From Nansenia antarctica (taxonomy: Eukaryota; Chordata; Actinopteri; Argentiniformes; Microstomatidae), in the NCBI GenBank assembly GCA_963989245.1, contig OZ022342.1, forward strand, positions 34,881,179 to 34,945,178: a stretch of 64,000 nucleotides of DNA, written 5' to 3'. Below are positions 13,676 through 25,815 of the stretch, piece after piece (position 1 is the stretch's first letter; every line of letters begins with the position of its first letter). Position numbers and translations under genes: made by a program. The notes below the pieces were generated by a model, which searched no databases, was not told where the DNA came from, and saw only the letters and a list, made by a program, of their open reading frames with translations.

Positions 13676-15909
13676 TGTTAGGTAGGCTGTGGTTGGAGAG
13701 ACACGATCCTCACATCTCCTGGACCACTGGGCGGATTTTGGGTTGGAGCATTGCTTGTCATGCCAACTGTCTGCGCTCCGCCCATTCTCCGTCCAGAGGT
13801 CCCAGGCCCGTAGTCTCTCCCCCGGATCTCACCGGTGTCCCCTCCGTTTATCACGACGTTGCCCTGGTGTTTAGTAAGGACCGAGCCCTTTCACTTCCCC
13901 CTCACCGGCCATATGATTGTCCCATTGACCTCCTTCCCGGGGCAGCCCTTCCCACGGGTCGTCTCTACAACCTCTCGGTCCCGGAGAAGGAGGTGATGCG
14001 TAATTATATTGCCGAGTCCCTAGCCTCAGGAGTAATTAGACCATCATTTTCCCCCCTAGCGGCGGGCTTCTTCTTTGTGGCGAAGAAGGATGGTAGCCTG
14101 AGGCCCTGTATTGATTTTCGTAAATTGAATGATATCACCATTAAAAATAAGTACCCACTCCCCCTTATGAGTTCCACTTTCGAGCCACTCACTCACGCCC
14201 GGGTGTTCACCAAACTTGACCTTCGGAACGCCTATCACTTAGTTAGGGTCAAGAAGGGGGACGAGTGGAAGACCGGTTTCAATACCCACCTGGGTCACTT
14301 TGAATACCTTGTGATGCCCTTCAGCCTATCCAACGCACCCGGTGTTTTCCAGGAGTTGGTGAACGATGTGCTGAGGGACATGATCAACATCTTCGTTGTG
14401 GTTTATCTGGACGACATCCTGGTCTTTTCCCGGACCATGGAGGAACACCACCAGCATGTTCGGCTAGTCCTGCAGCGCCTCCTAGAGAACCGCCTCTACG
14501 TCAAAGCAGAAAAGTGCGCCATCCACTCCACCTCCGTTACTTACCTGGGGTTCGTCGTGGAAGAGGGGCGGATGCGTGCGGACCCGGCCAAGATCAAGGC
14601 AGTGGTAGAGTGGCCGCGGCCCACCGACCGAACCCAACTCCGACGCTTCCTCGGGTTCAAGGGGTTTAGCCAGGTGGCGGCCCCCCTCACCGCATGCACC
14701 TCCACGGCTCACCCGTTCTCCTGGAGCCCGGAGGCAGAAGCTGCCTTCATTACCCTAAAGGGCCTCTTCACCACTGCGCCGGTGTTGGCCCACCCCGATC
14801 CAGCAAGGCAATTCATTGTGGAGGTGGATGCGTCCGACACAGGTGTCGGGGCCGTCCTCTCCCAGCGGTCGGAGGAGGACCAGAAGATCCACCCCTGCGC
14901 CTACTTCTCCCGGCGTTACGACCCAGCCGAGAGAAACTACGACGTGGGGAATAAGGAGCTTCTGGCGATCCACGCCGCCCTCGGAGAGTGGAGACACTGG
15001 CTGGAGGGAGCGAAGCTGCCGTTCCTCGTGTGGTCAGATCATAAGAATCTGACCTATATGAAGACGGCGAAGAGGCTGAACTCCAAGCAGGCACGCTGGG
15101 CCTTCTTCTTCAGCCGGTTCGACTACACCCTCACCTACCGCCCGGGGTCCAAGAACGTCAGGGCTGACGCCCTCTCCCGGCTGTTCCCGGGGGAGCCCCC
15201 GGAGGTTCCGGAGACCCTGGACACCATCCTTCCCCCAGCCCGGGTGGTGGGTGTCGTCACCTGGGCCATCGAATCGGTGGTAAGGCAGGCCCAGCATGCC
15301 CAACCCGACCCTGGCAACGGACCTCGGCACCGGCTGTTCGTGCCCCCCGCTGTCCGTTCACAAGTGCTAGAGTGGGGTCACTCTAGCCATTTCGCCTGTC
15401 ACCCCGGCGTCCACCGGACGGCGGAGTTCATCTGCCGGCGGTTCTGGTGGCCCACTCTCCTGGGGGACGTCAGGGAGTTCGTGGGTGCTTGCACCGTCTG
15501 CTCCCGGAGCAAGGCCTCCCATCGCCCGCCTGCGGGTCTCCTGTGCCCCCTTCCCATCCCCGGTCGGCCGTGCTCTCACATAGTCCTGGACTTTGTTACG
15601 GGCCTCCCCATGTCCAGGGGTAAGGACACCATCCTGACCATTGTCGACCGGTTCTCCAAGGCAGTCCACTTCGTTGCCCTCCCCAAGCTCCCCTCCGCGG
15701 CCGAAACGGCCGAGCTCCTCACGCTCCATGTGGTTCGGCTCCATGGGATCCCCCACAACATTGTGTCCGACCGGGGGCCCCAATTCATATCCAAGGTGTG
15801 GTAGGCCTTCTGCAAGGGGATTGGGGCCACGGTTAGCCTCTCCTCCGGTTACCACCCCCAATCCAACGGGCAGGCTGAGCGAGCCAACCAGGCCATGGAG
15901 ACGGCTCTG
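13627..15909 (+). pseudogene. pol: gypsy-A pol: reverse transcriptase, RNase H, integrase (broken)
   Basis: RT fingers/palm lie at about residues 90-330, with the catalytic motif YLDD at 14,404-14,415. RNase H follows, with VDASDTGVGAVLSQ at the start and SDHKNLTY later. The integrase zinc domain (H-x3-H...C-x2-C) is near 15,380-15,510 and the core (LDFVTGLP, SDRGPQF) lies after it. An in-frame TAG at 15,802-15,804 falls inside the core; the same frame then continues through GYHPQSNGQAER to 15,909, where ERV-A interrupts. About ten residues seem to be deleted in the RT connection region (FLGFKGFSQVAAPL). Not functional. Confidence 0.9.
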
Positions 15910-16428
15910 TGTCAGATAGGGTTAAATGCTATATTCTGATTCAACCTGTTTGTAAGGCAGGCAATGCTAACCCAGCGCTAGTTCAAACAGACCGTAGTAG
16001 ACTTCAGACACAAAGAGGCACAGAGTCAAAAGAGCTCAGTTTCTTGCGCAAGGAGAATGAATCTGAGAGACCGTGTAAGGGCCAGTCGAACTCGATCTGA
16101 ATCTTTCACTCTCCAAGTCAGCCTTTATTGTAACACAAATGGATAGGGGGAGGCAGTTTCATGAGGAAGTACAGCGTTAGCAAAATCAGTTTCATGAGAA
16201 AGTACAGCGTTAGCAAAATCAGATTTATAGCTGGGCCCCTCGGACAACACAATGACAGGAAGTGGAGGCCTAGCTGGGACAGAAGATAAGAAGTGGACAG
16301 GGGGTGAGCAAGAGTTTATGCCGAGCCCAGCGCACAGGGTGTACAGAGTTCACAGAGTACACAGAGTGTACATAGTGTCCTCTTTACAACATTTATAACA
16401 TTTATGAAAACATCGTCCAACTCTAACA
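15910..16428 (-). repeat. ERV-A 3' LTR
   Basis: On the minus strand it begins TGTTAGAGTTGG, directly after a purine tract AGCAGGGAAA, and ends CTATCTGACA, giving the canonical TG...CA ends; length 519 bp. It abuts gypsy-A integrase sequence at 15,909. It contains a 33-bp tandem duplication (16,154-16,219, unit starting CAGTTTCATGAG). There is no second LTR copy to compare with. Confidence 0.72.
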
Positions 16429-16496
16429 TTTCCCTGCTGTTTTTCATATTTTATCACGATACAAACATTCGTCTCTTTATTCAGGTAGAGCTATCT

Positions 16497-19400
16497 TGCT
16501 TTAATAATAATAATAATAATAATAATGGATTGTATTTATAAAGCACTTTACATTCCAAGAATCTCAAAGTGCTACAGTCAATAAAAGAAATAAAAACAGC
16601 ACAACACAATAAAGATCACTAAAAACATCAAAAGCAGAAAGGTTAAAAAGACACTGTGGCATAAAACTAAAGAAAAATAAATAAATACAAATCTGGCTAC
16701 TGGAACGCTTTGTTAAAAAGATGAGTCTTAAGTCCGCTCTTAAAAGAGTCGACCGACTGTGGTGCTCTCAGGTGGGCAGGGAGGGCGTTCCACAGTTCGG
16801 GGGCGATGGAGCAGAAGGCCCGGTCTCCCATGGAGCGGAGGTGGGTTTTGGTGGGTTTGAGGAGGTTTGCATTTGATGAGCGGAGAGTGCGAGTGGAGAG
16901 GCTGTGGGATTTGACCAGGTCCTTGAGGTAAGGGGGTGCGTTGCCGTAAATGCATTGATGAGTTAACAGTGAGATTTTGTAAATGATCCGAGAGGAGATG
17001 GGAAGCCAGTGTAGTGAGTGGAGGATGGGTGTGATGTGATCATATTTGCGCACTCTCATCAGGATCCTAGCAGCGCTGTTCTGAATGTACTGGAGCTTCT
17101 GAAGGCTCTTGCTAGGGATCCCGATGAGAAGTGCGTTGCAGTAGTCGAGCCTGGAGGAGACAAAGGCATGGACTAACTTCTCGGCATCGGGCAAAGACAG
17201 GGTGGGGCGGAGTTTTGCTATATTTCTAAGATGGAAGAATGACGTTTTGGATATGTGTTTAATGTGGGCCTCGTAGTTGAGGTGGGGGTCCATTCGAACA
17301 CCAAGGTTGGTGACGACGGATGACAGAGGGATAACCTGTCCAGAGAAAGTGATGCTTGTTATGGGGGATGATTTAACCTGGTGAGGGGTGCCGATGAGGA
17401 TGGCTTCTGTTTTGCAGCTATTTAATTGGAGGAAGTTAACTCTCATCCACGCCTTTATCTCCTCCAGGCAGATGGTGAGTGCAGATGAGGTTGACTGAGG
17501 GGTTGGGTCCAGTTTAATGTAGAGTTGTGTGTCGTCAGCATAGCAATGGTAGGGGATACCATGCTTGCTGATGACACGGCCGAGGGGTAACATGTACAGG
17601 GTGAAGAGGGTGGGTCCGAGTACGGATCCTTGGGGGACACCACAGGTGACAGGCTGGGTCCGGGACTTTGCACCTCCCAAGGAGATGCACTCGGTGCGTT
17701 CGGAAAGATAGGATGTGAACCAGTCCAGAACAGTGTAGCAGAGTCCGATAGTGGAGTGAAGGCGGTCTAGGAGGATGGTGTGGTCGACGGTGTCAAAGGC
17801 GGCTGTGAGGTCCAGAAGGATGAGGAGAGAAGGAGAGCCGGCATCGGCTGCCATGAGAATGTCGTTTGTCACCCTGACCAGTGCTGTTTCAGTGCTATGG
17901 GCGGAGCGGAAACCAGACTGGAATTTTTCTGCAATGTTATTGCTGCTGAGGTGGTGTTGGAGTTGGGTGGCGACTATTTTCTCCAGGACCTTGGAGAGGA
18001 ACGGGAGGTTAGAAATGGGTCTGTAGTTTGCGAGGGTATCCGGGTCTAGGGTCGGTTTCTTAAGAAGGGGAGTAATGATGGCTGTTTTCAGAGCTGATGG
18101 GACATGGCCAGACAGTAGGGAGTGATTGATGGTTTTGGTGATCAAGGGGCTTATGGCTTGGATGTTCAGTTTGACGAGTGCTGTGGGAAGGGGGTCCAGG
18201 GTGCAGGTGGAAGGTTTCATGCGACTGATGATTTTCTCGACTTCATGCTGTGTAGTGGGGGAAAAGCAGTGGAGAGGCTGGGGCGGCCCAGGCTGTGGGC
18301 TGGCAGTCGGGGCAGATGGAGTAGGTGTGGCAGAGAGGGAGGAGCGAATAGTGTCAACTTTTGTTCTGAAGAATGAAAGGAAGTTGTTACATTGTTCAGT
18401 TGTGGTTGTTTTGTTTGTGGGAATTCGTGGTTTCAGGAAGTGATTTATTGTTGAGAAAAGCTGCTTTGAGTTGCCGGGACTGTTGTTGATGATGTTTTAG
18501 TAGAAGTTTGCCTGCGCCTCCCTGAGGGACTTAGAGTAGGCCTTTTGATGATCCCTGTAGGCCATTTTATGGACTGTAAGTTCCGAGGCAATGAACCGCC
18601 GCTCCAGGACACGCCCAGCCGCCTTCATTTTCCGAAGCTCGCAGGTGAACCAGGGAGCTGAACGAGAAAAGGAAACAGTTCGAGTTTGTAGTGGGGCATG
18701 GGTGTCCAGGAGGCTGCTCAGGGATGTATTGTAGAATGCCACCGATTCAGTAGCTGATGAATGGGTGGCAGAGGAGAGATGATTGAGGTCTGAAGTCAGG
18801 GTTTCTGGGTTTATGCGTTTCAGATTTCTGAAGTGTATTTGGCGTTTTGGTTTGGTATGGGAGGGAGGGAATGGTAGAACCATGGAAATGACCTTGTGGT
18901 CGGACACTCCCATTTCATAGGCAACTAGGTTGCTGACCGGGGTGGTGGTGTCAGTGATGACCAAGTCCAGTGTGTGGCCCTTCCTGTGAGTAGGGACATG
19001 GACATGTTGTGAGAGGTTGAGGCAGTCGAGGAGTTGCAGGAATTCACGAGCAAAGGGGCAGGAGGGATTGTCAACGTGGATATTTGCGTCACCAAGAACT
19101 ACGATATTGGAAGATGAAGTGCAGAGTGATGTGAGAAGGTCATGTATTTCTGAGATGAAGACTAAATTTGGTTTAAGTTTAGGTGGCCGGTAGATGAGTA
19201 ATAATGTCATGGAAAAAGGTGGTTTACATTTAACAGCAAGGCATTCAAATGAAGATGGTGAGGGGAGGGGGAGGGGTGTTATTTCCAGCTCATTTTTATG
19301 AAAAATGGCTAAGCCGCCACCCACCCGACCAGTACTGCGGGCTTTCTGAGTATAGCTATAGCCAGGTGGACAGGCTATATTCAGGCTAGAATAAACCTCA

Positions 19401-19741
19401 GGCTGGTGCCAGGTTTCACTAAGACACATCAGGTCTAAGCCCTTGTCCAGAATATGTTCATTTATGAGTGGTGCTTTAAGAGTAAGTGATTGGGTGTTAA
19501 AAAGCTCTATTTTGACTGTTGGTAAGGTGGTGAGTCTCTGTAGTGGAATGACAACACGAAAATCCACTCCACGTTTTTCATGCTGCTGCTTGGGTTGTAG
19601 TGCTCTCGCGGTGATTCCGTTGCTACAAACTCCAGACGCGACAGTGTTCTGATGACGTGAAACAGATGCGACGGAGCGCTCAGCTGAGCGGATGGAGGGT
19701 ATGTTGTGACCGGTCTGACAGTACACAAACTTTCACATTTT
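16497..19741 (-). mobile_element. L2-type LINE, near full-length ORF2 with one stop
   Basis: A single frame from 19,726 to 16,697 (3,030 nt) encodes an apurinic endonuclease and reverse transcriptase. It is broken only by a TAA at 18,497-18,499; I followed the frame codon by codon for about 60 codons beyond that stop without another. Endonuclease motifs: FNTQSL, LSETWH, YRPPK, GDANIH, SDHK. RT motifs: NYRPISNLPFLSK, AFDTVDH, GVPQGSVLGP and YADDTQLY. The 3' end has the L2-like AAAGTGCTTTATAAATACAA tail and ends in (ATT)n at 16,503-16,526. The insertion lies between ERV-A env and its polypurine tract. Only the 5' end upstream of ORF2 is short. Confidence 0.9.
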
Positions 19742-19753
19742 CTAGTTCAACCG

Positions 19754-21269
19754 TCATTCCATGTCGCCGTACAGATCACAGACATGATATTCATCTTTCT
19801 CAACTTGGGTTAGAGGTTGGTACTTAGGTTCCATCATAATTTCTCGAGTCAACATTTGTTGTACAAATATTCCTGAAATCAGTTTGTTAGTCATAGCTTT
19901 GAAGCAGGGGAAGACACAACAAACGAGCACAGCCAGAAATATCATTACAACAAAGAAAATCATTAGTCCTTTTACTAATAGTTGTTTCATGCCTCCCAGG
20001 TTCAGCCAATCCAACCATCCCCACGCATTCTGATCAGTGTGGGATGTTGCCAGGATGTGTTGCAAGTCACGGAGTCGGTTCATATCGTCAGTCACGTTGG
20101 GCGAGTGTAGGTTGTCGGTGATGTAAGTGCAACATGTGTTGTTAAGCATCACACATGTTCCTCCTGCCACTGCAGTCAATAGGTCAAGAGCCATTCGGTT
20201 CTGGAGTGCCATCAGTCTGATCTGATCGATTTCGCGGCTCTGGGCTTCGTTTATCGTAAGGGATGCATTTACAAATATCTCTAATTGATAGTTCAGGGTT
20301 TCTAGGCGCAGGGAATGCTTCCCTACCCCTATCCAGGGGAATAATGCATGTACAATCTTTTGACTAGTAGTCCAGAGTTTCTTGTCATCTGGGACATCAC
20401 TGCCCCAGACTGGGTCGTGTGCCTGGACTTGGGCATCTCGTTTGGGTCGTCGGGAGGAGATGTCATGGGTCATGATGTAAGTGTGTTCTGATAGGGCAAC
20501 ACACCCCGGTCCACATAGGGCAACACACCCCGGTCCAGTTACCTGGGAGATGGGTGTATGCCTTGTTCCCACAGACCCAATATATCCCCTGTACTGACTG
20601 AGTGCCATTTCTAGGGAAATCTTTCATTCTTGTCCAACGTTTTAAGTTCCTATCGGGATACGGATAGCGCTGTGCTCTGCCATTTTTTGCAATGTAATCT
20701 GGTATTGTCCAAGTAACTTGGCATCTTATCTTAGGGAGTTTCCCTAGAGGAATTGTTCCATTCTTTGTAAAGCAGTCAGAGAGCTCGACCCCAGGTTCGA
20801 GTCTGACTAGAGGGGTCAAGAGTGGTTTGGGCAAATGGAAATGCAAGGGGTGCGTTTCTCTGCATGGGGCATAAGTTTCGTTCCAGAACTGTGTGGTTTT
20901 GTTGTCATTTCCAGTTATTTTGCTTATGAGGCACTCTGTTTGTCGTCTTGGGAGCGGAACCACCCACAGAGAGGGGTGGCTGGCTGAGACAGGCAAATGG
21001 GAGCAAACATAACAGTCAGTCATATTCCTATTCTGCACCTGTCTGTGAACATATTTGTACCATGTGTTAGTCAGAAAAGGGTGCGTAATGGTGTCTTTGT
21101 CTTGTGTTAGGTTAGTCAGATATCGTCGTGTTCGTGTATCAGTATCAGTATCTTGCTCTGGAGTCTGTCCTATGAATAACAGAGTGAGGCCTAAGGCCAG
21201 GAGCACCATTGTCCAAAAAAGATGTGGTCCCCTCATTCTAAGAGGTAGTGGATCTGGAGAATTCTTCAC
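19754..21269 (-). pseudogene. env: ERV-A envelope glycoprotein, frameshifted
   Basis: The surface subunit reads from 21,269 with a hydrophobic signal-like segment early on (LFWTMVLLALGLTLLF) and many N-glycosylation sites. The transmembrane subunit continues in another frame to 19,754. A furin-like site RPKR lies at 20,438-20,449, followed by an immunosuppressive-like LQNRMALDLL stretch, a CX6CC motif (Cys near 20,155) and a membrane anchor near 19,905-19,975. The frame change falls in or beside a 24-bp tandem duplication (20,484-20,531), with a GGGG run as the probable slip site. The final frame ends in a 35-45 residue tail. Non-functional as a single reading frame. Confidence 0.85.
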
Positions 21270-21329
21270 CGGGTTTGAGACGTACCACTCACTATAAGAA
21301 CAGACCCCTTTGTAGCCGGGCTTCCACCA

Positions 21330-22121
21330 CTACCCGTCGTTCGAGGGAAACAATGTCACTTTCTTACAATGGCTTTGGTGTATCCACGTATCTCGTTCTG
21401 CGATCTTGACAGCAGTTGGGGTGCTCAGCAGCACCTCAAATGGCCCAACCCACCGCGGGCTGTGCCAATGTTTTCTTTTTATTTCTTTGATGAGGATCTG
21501 GTCACCAGGTTGTAGTCTGGAATCCTGTAGGGAAACAGAAAGGTCTGGCAGATTATTTGTTCTGGCTATTTCCTGTTTCCTAAATAGCTGGGTCATCCAC
21601 GTGGCCAGTGTGTTTTCCGTTTCTGCCAAATCTACTTCCCTAATGTCGTCTACTATGGGTAGTCTAAACCTTCTCCCATTTACTATTTCAAATGGGGACA
21701 GACCCATAGGTGTCGATGGTATTCTCATGTGTGTTTCCACTAGAGAAACACACTCTTCCCACCTTCGCCCCATTTCTTCCATTGCTTTCTTAAGTCTTAG
21801 TTTGATTGTGCCGTTCGTTCTCTCTATCAACCCTGCACTTTGAGGGTGATAGGAACAGTGATTCTTTAGTTCAATGTCCAGGTGTTTGGACACGTGTTTG
21901 ATCAATTCGTTCACGAAATGTGAGCCATTATCACTATATATTTTTTCTGGGATGCCGTGGTTTGGAATGATGCGGTTACATATGGCTTTGGCCACTGTAA
22001 GTGCATCATTCGTTTTTGAGGGTACTATTTCAACCCATTTTGACATTGGACAGATGAGGGTCAAACAGTATCTGTACTTGTTTGGCCCAGAGCTGTGGAG
22101 TTCGATAAAATCCATATGCAT
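21330..22121 (-). pseudogene. pol: ERV-A integrase core and C-terminal domain
   Basis: Retroviral integrase DDE core: MDFIELHS (first Asp), SDNGSHF (second Asp) and a Glu in GLIERTNGT. It is followed by the SH3-like tail with WVGPFEVLLSTPTAVK. The frame is the same as the RNase H segment upstream, but a TAA at 22,182-22,184 separates them. The HHCC zinc domain belonging to this integrase sits before that stop. Confidence 0.88.
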
Positions 22122-22181
22122 GTGTTGAAATGGATGTTCTGCAGAGGGGAACTTGCCCCTCTTTGGTCTTTCATTTCCTTG

Positions 22182-23078
22182 TTAATTATGTTTGCAGCAG
22201 GTCATACACGATCTACAAAAGGTTTTTGAAAATTGTGTGTAATTATATGTGTGAAAATGTGCATTAATCCTGTTAACCATCCCTGCTGTTGATACGTGGC
22301 AAACCCCATGTATGAAATGAGCCGCTGTTTTGTAGAGGCTCTGTGGTAAAACAATTTTCCCATTTATTCTATAAACTTTGTCAGTCCCTAGGACTGCGTT
22401 GTCTCTAGCCCATTTAGTTTTTTCTTTGTCTGATGCATTGTTCTGCATGTCTATAATAGCTTCAAATGGTATTGGCTGCGGAAGTGGTTTTGTGCTGACG
22501 AGAATCTCAGTTCCGTATTTACCCGCAGCCGCTTCTTTTGCTGTTCTGTCTGCAAAATCATTTCCTTTCGATGTTCTGTCTGTTCCTTTGGTGTGTGCAG
22601 CGCATTTGCATATAGCTAGGGAGCGAGGTAGCAGAACTGCTTCCAGTAATTTGGTCAGCAGTTCTGAGTGTGTTATGGATTTTCCTGTAGAGGTTTTCAT
22701 TCCTCTCCTAGCCCATTGTGCAGCGAAGGTGTGTGTCGCTGAATATGCATATTGGCTATCGGTGTATAATGTGATGTCTATTCCTTTGGCTGCTACACAT
22801 GCTTTTGTTAATGCTACTAATTCAGCTGCTTGAGCTGAATGTGAGTGTGGTAGTTTGCCAGCTTTGATGATTGATGTGTCTGATACTACAGCGTATCCTG
22901 TCATGTTCTGTCCTGTCAGTGACTTTGAGCAAGACCCATCCACATACCACACTTCTCCTTTCCCTAGTGCAGTATCTTTTAGGTCTCGCCGTGGTTTGCA
23001 AGTTTGTTCTGTTTGCTCTTTACACGAATGGGGGTTTCCATCATCTGGGGTGGGCATCAGTGTAGCGGGGTTTAACAC
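22182..23078 (-). pseudogene. pol: ERV-A RNase H and integrase zinc domain
   Basis: RNase H motifs: YVDGSCSKS (first Asp), AELVALTKA (Glu), YTDSQYA (Asp), then the ADRTAKEAA region. The integrase HHCC zinc-binding segment follows (H...H in AAHFIHGVCH, then CRSCMTCC). Frame differs from the RT segment ending at 23,072, so a frameshift lies near 23,075-23,090. The segment ends at an in-frame TAA. Confidence 0.85.
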
Positions 23079-23859
23079 TGTGCACCGGCTGTCAGAGCGA
23101 GGAAATGAGCTGGTGAGAGGAACGCCATTTTTGTTTCATTCAGCAACATGGAGACAGTGTGCGGTACTAATAACCTCAACGGGTGGAACAGGACTATTTC
23201 TGCCGTGCACTGTACTGCCATTGCTGCCGCGCAGACAGCCTGAACACACGGTGGAAGTGCCAATGATACTGGGTCTAATCGTTTAGAGTAGAACCCAATG
23301 GGTTGCTGTTTTTCTCCATGTTTTTGAGTCAATACTGAGGTCATAAATCCTTGTTTGCAATCTACCATCTGAGTAAATGGTTTCCCATAGTCTGGTAATG
23401 CGAGTACGGAGGAGCTTACTAGACTTTGTTTTAGTGTATTAAATGCGTCTAATGCTTCCGTGTTCCAATCGAGTTTATCGCTCATTTTTAATGTGTCTGT
23501 GTATATCAAATTCAGCAGGGGTTGGGTGATGGCAGCATATTCCGCCACCCAAGCCCTGCAGTAGTTTGTCATTCCTAAGAACTGCATCATTTGTTTCTTA
23601 GTCTGTGGTTGTGGTGTTGCCGTCATTGATGTTTTTCTGTCCGGGTTAATGCGCCGCCCTTCTTTGTTTAATGTGTGTCCTAAGAACACAACTGCTTCTT
23701 GACATATTTGCAGTTTCGATTTCGATACTTTACTTCCTGTTTTTTCCAGATGCTGTAGCAACTGGATCGTGACGGCCATACATTCCTGTTTGGTGGTGGC
23801 GGCCACCAGCAGGTCGTCTACATATTGCAGAATCTGTGAGGACTCTGGAATAGGAAGGT
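23072..23859 (-). pseudogene. pol: ERV-A reverse transcriptase, 3' part
   Basis: Contains the catalytic YVDD at 23,813-23,824, then the thumb and connection domains (FLGHTLNKEGR, FLGMTNYCRAW). It begins exactly at the ERV-B target duplication. Its other part lies at 33,896-34,431, 10 kb away. Removing ERV-B and one AGGT copy restores continuity of the frame. Confidence 0.88.
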
Positions 23860-24781
23860 TGTAAGGAGATCAACTTCTCCAGTATCGATTTAATTGAGTC
23901 GTCACTTACAAGCGAGTTCGTTTAATCTCAACGAGACGTCCTTGATATCACTTCTTAAGATGATATGATCCAATCAAATATTAGGCACCACTACTGAACT
24001 GTTCATTAAGATAATATTTATTCAAGCACATCAGCAAGCAATAATAGTTCATTTCCATGGAAAAGTGGTCTCATCTAGTTTCACCTCTGCAGGCCCGTCT
24101 CAGCTAGCCGTCAACAAGTTAACTCCAGGAGCTCCACCAGACAAGAGTCCCCTTTAGCCTTCGTACACAGTCTTTATACATTTGATTTAACATTTGGGGC
24201 TGGGTGGTGCCTCCCCCCCCCCCCCTATCTAGTAGTTTTCCAATTGTCCGTACAAAATCCGTTGCAGCTGCTCGTTAGCATTGGCCTTCAATTCTTCTCC
24301 TGTGTGGGTGCGAGAGTCTATGTATGTTATCAGCTTGAGTGTCCTGCTAGCGTCTCGTTCCCATGGTGATATCGTACTTTGTATGAGCAGAGCATTGTGT
24401 CAGTGTCCTTATCAGAATGTCTTGTGAAAACACAACTATTGAAGTTACACAGTAATATAAGGATTCGATTTACAAGTTAGAAGAATAGACTTATCATTAA
24501 TCATTAGTTATGAAAGTACAGAAAAATAGAATATTATAACAGCAGGTGTAAAATGGTTGTTAGCACATAGGTAAAAATAAGTAATTTACAGGCAGTTTGA
24601 ATCATAAAACGTTCTTTTAGTCAGGAGCTTGTATTTCTTCTTGTCGCTCAAAAACAGAACCTCTCTTTTGGCTTTGCGTGACCTTCCTATTGTTCTCAAC
24701 TGACCGCATTCACATATTATTTAAATGAGCACATAGTACATGATTTATCACTTCTAGTTATTTTAATACAAATTCCCAACA
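23860..24781 (-). repeat. ERV-B 3' LTR
   Basis: 922 bp; on the minus strand it starts TGTTGGGAATTTG and ends CTCCTTACA. It contains a homopolymeric C run (plus sense) that differs in length from the other LTR. Only a handful of differences from the 5' LTR were noticed. Confidence 0.95.
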
Positions 24782-24795
24782 AATCCCCCCTTTGG
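24782..24795 (-). other. ERV-B polypurine tract
   Basis: Minus-strand CCAAAGGGGGGATT lies directly before the TG of the 3' LTR, the expected plus-strand primer for retroviral replication. Confidence 0.85.
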
Positions 24796-24906
24796 TCATT
24801 AAACAAAATTATGACCATTACAGAGAATTTGTAGCCAGAAAATGGTGAGATGGGTCGTAGACCGCAAATGCCTTTATTTACACCATTCCTTCACAAACCT
24901 CCATAA

Positions 24907-25440
24907 TTACAACATATCTTCAACTCCTGTATCATGATCCATGATCTCCTCACCCTCCAACAGTGACTGCTGCTGCTCAGCAATAAGCATTTGTAAGTGC
25001 ATCTGTGTTCCAGCATCAACCTTGGTTAGGGCCGTAGTAATCAGTCGCTGTGCCAGGCCTCTAATGCAAGGGACAATGCAGCAGCCAAACAGGATCAGCA
25101 CTGTGGCAGAGATGAGGAGGGCAGAGAGCATAGACATAGCCAGATTTTTCCATTTACCAAAAACAGAGTCGAACCACTCTCCAATAACATTGCTAACTCC
25201 AGCGTTTGCATACACCTCTTGTAAACATCCTCATCACCATCTTCCAAATTTCTCATTATCAGCGCCCAAGTGTCTCGCACCAATAACATTCATTAGACCT
25301 GCACGGGCCACTATTCTTCCGTCATGCGCTCTCCACAACCAGCTTTGCGTCACCCCCCTTGTTACCCACACTGACCTTTCTTGGGGGGAGGCGGCCCCCT
25401 GTATGTCATCTATAGTCTGTACAGAGCATTTAGGTTTGTC
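24907..25440 (-). pseudogene. env: ERV-B envelope transmembrane fragment
   Basis: The 102-codon frame 24,907-25,215 encodes a membrane-proximal region with Trp/Phe residues (GEWFDSVFGKWKNLA), a hydrophobic anchor (ALLISATVLILFGCCIV) and a cytoplasmic tail. Upstream sequence to about 25,440 is in shifted frames and is probably the rest of the subunit. The surface subunit is not clearly present; a Cys-bearing frame at 27,504-27,698 may be a displaced piece. Confidence 0.65.
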
Positions 25441-25479
25441 TAGCTGGATTGAGACCAGCTGATGTTCTCTGGGGACATA

Positions 25480-25735
25480 TCAATGGACTGCGCTTACATA
25501 CCGCCTTTATCCAAAAGCGCTTCAATGGCTTCTCATTCACCAACACACACATTCACACACCAATGGTGGCAAGCTGCCATACAAGGCGCCGGCCCTGGGA
25601 GCAATTCGGGTTTCAGTGTCTTGCCCAAGGACACTCTGACATGTGGCCTGCCGGGGCTCGAACCGCCGATCTGCCAACCTTGCGATCATTAGAGGGCGGC
25701 TCTACCTCCTGCATCACAGCCACCCCCTCCTGATT
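25480..25735 (-). mobile_element. tRNA-derived SINE
   Basis: Minus strand has a tRNA-like head with an A-box-like GCAGGAGGTAGAGC and B-box-like GGCGGTTCGAGCCCC. A CTTGGGCAAGACACTGAAACC body follows, then an AAGCGCTTTTGGATAAAGGC tail of the L2-mobilised type. It lies between the ERV-B RNase H remnant and env. Confidence 0.8.
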
Positions 25736-25815
25736 TAGCGGCTGCATCTGCAGCATAATTTCCTTTTTCTTCGTCTGTGTCGGCTTTCGAGTGTCCCTTC
25801 AGCGGTGCCTCTAAT
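25736..25815 (-). pseudogene. pol: ERV-B RNase H C-terminal remnant
   Basis: About 25 codons with LKGHSKADTDEEKGNYAAD, the conserved C-terminal His/Asp segment of retroviral RNase H. It is truncated on one side by a LINE and on the other by the SINE. Confidence 0.6.
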
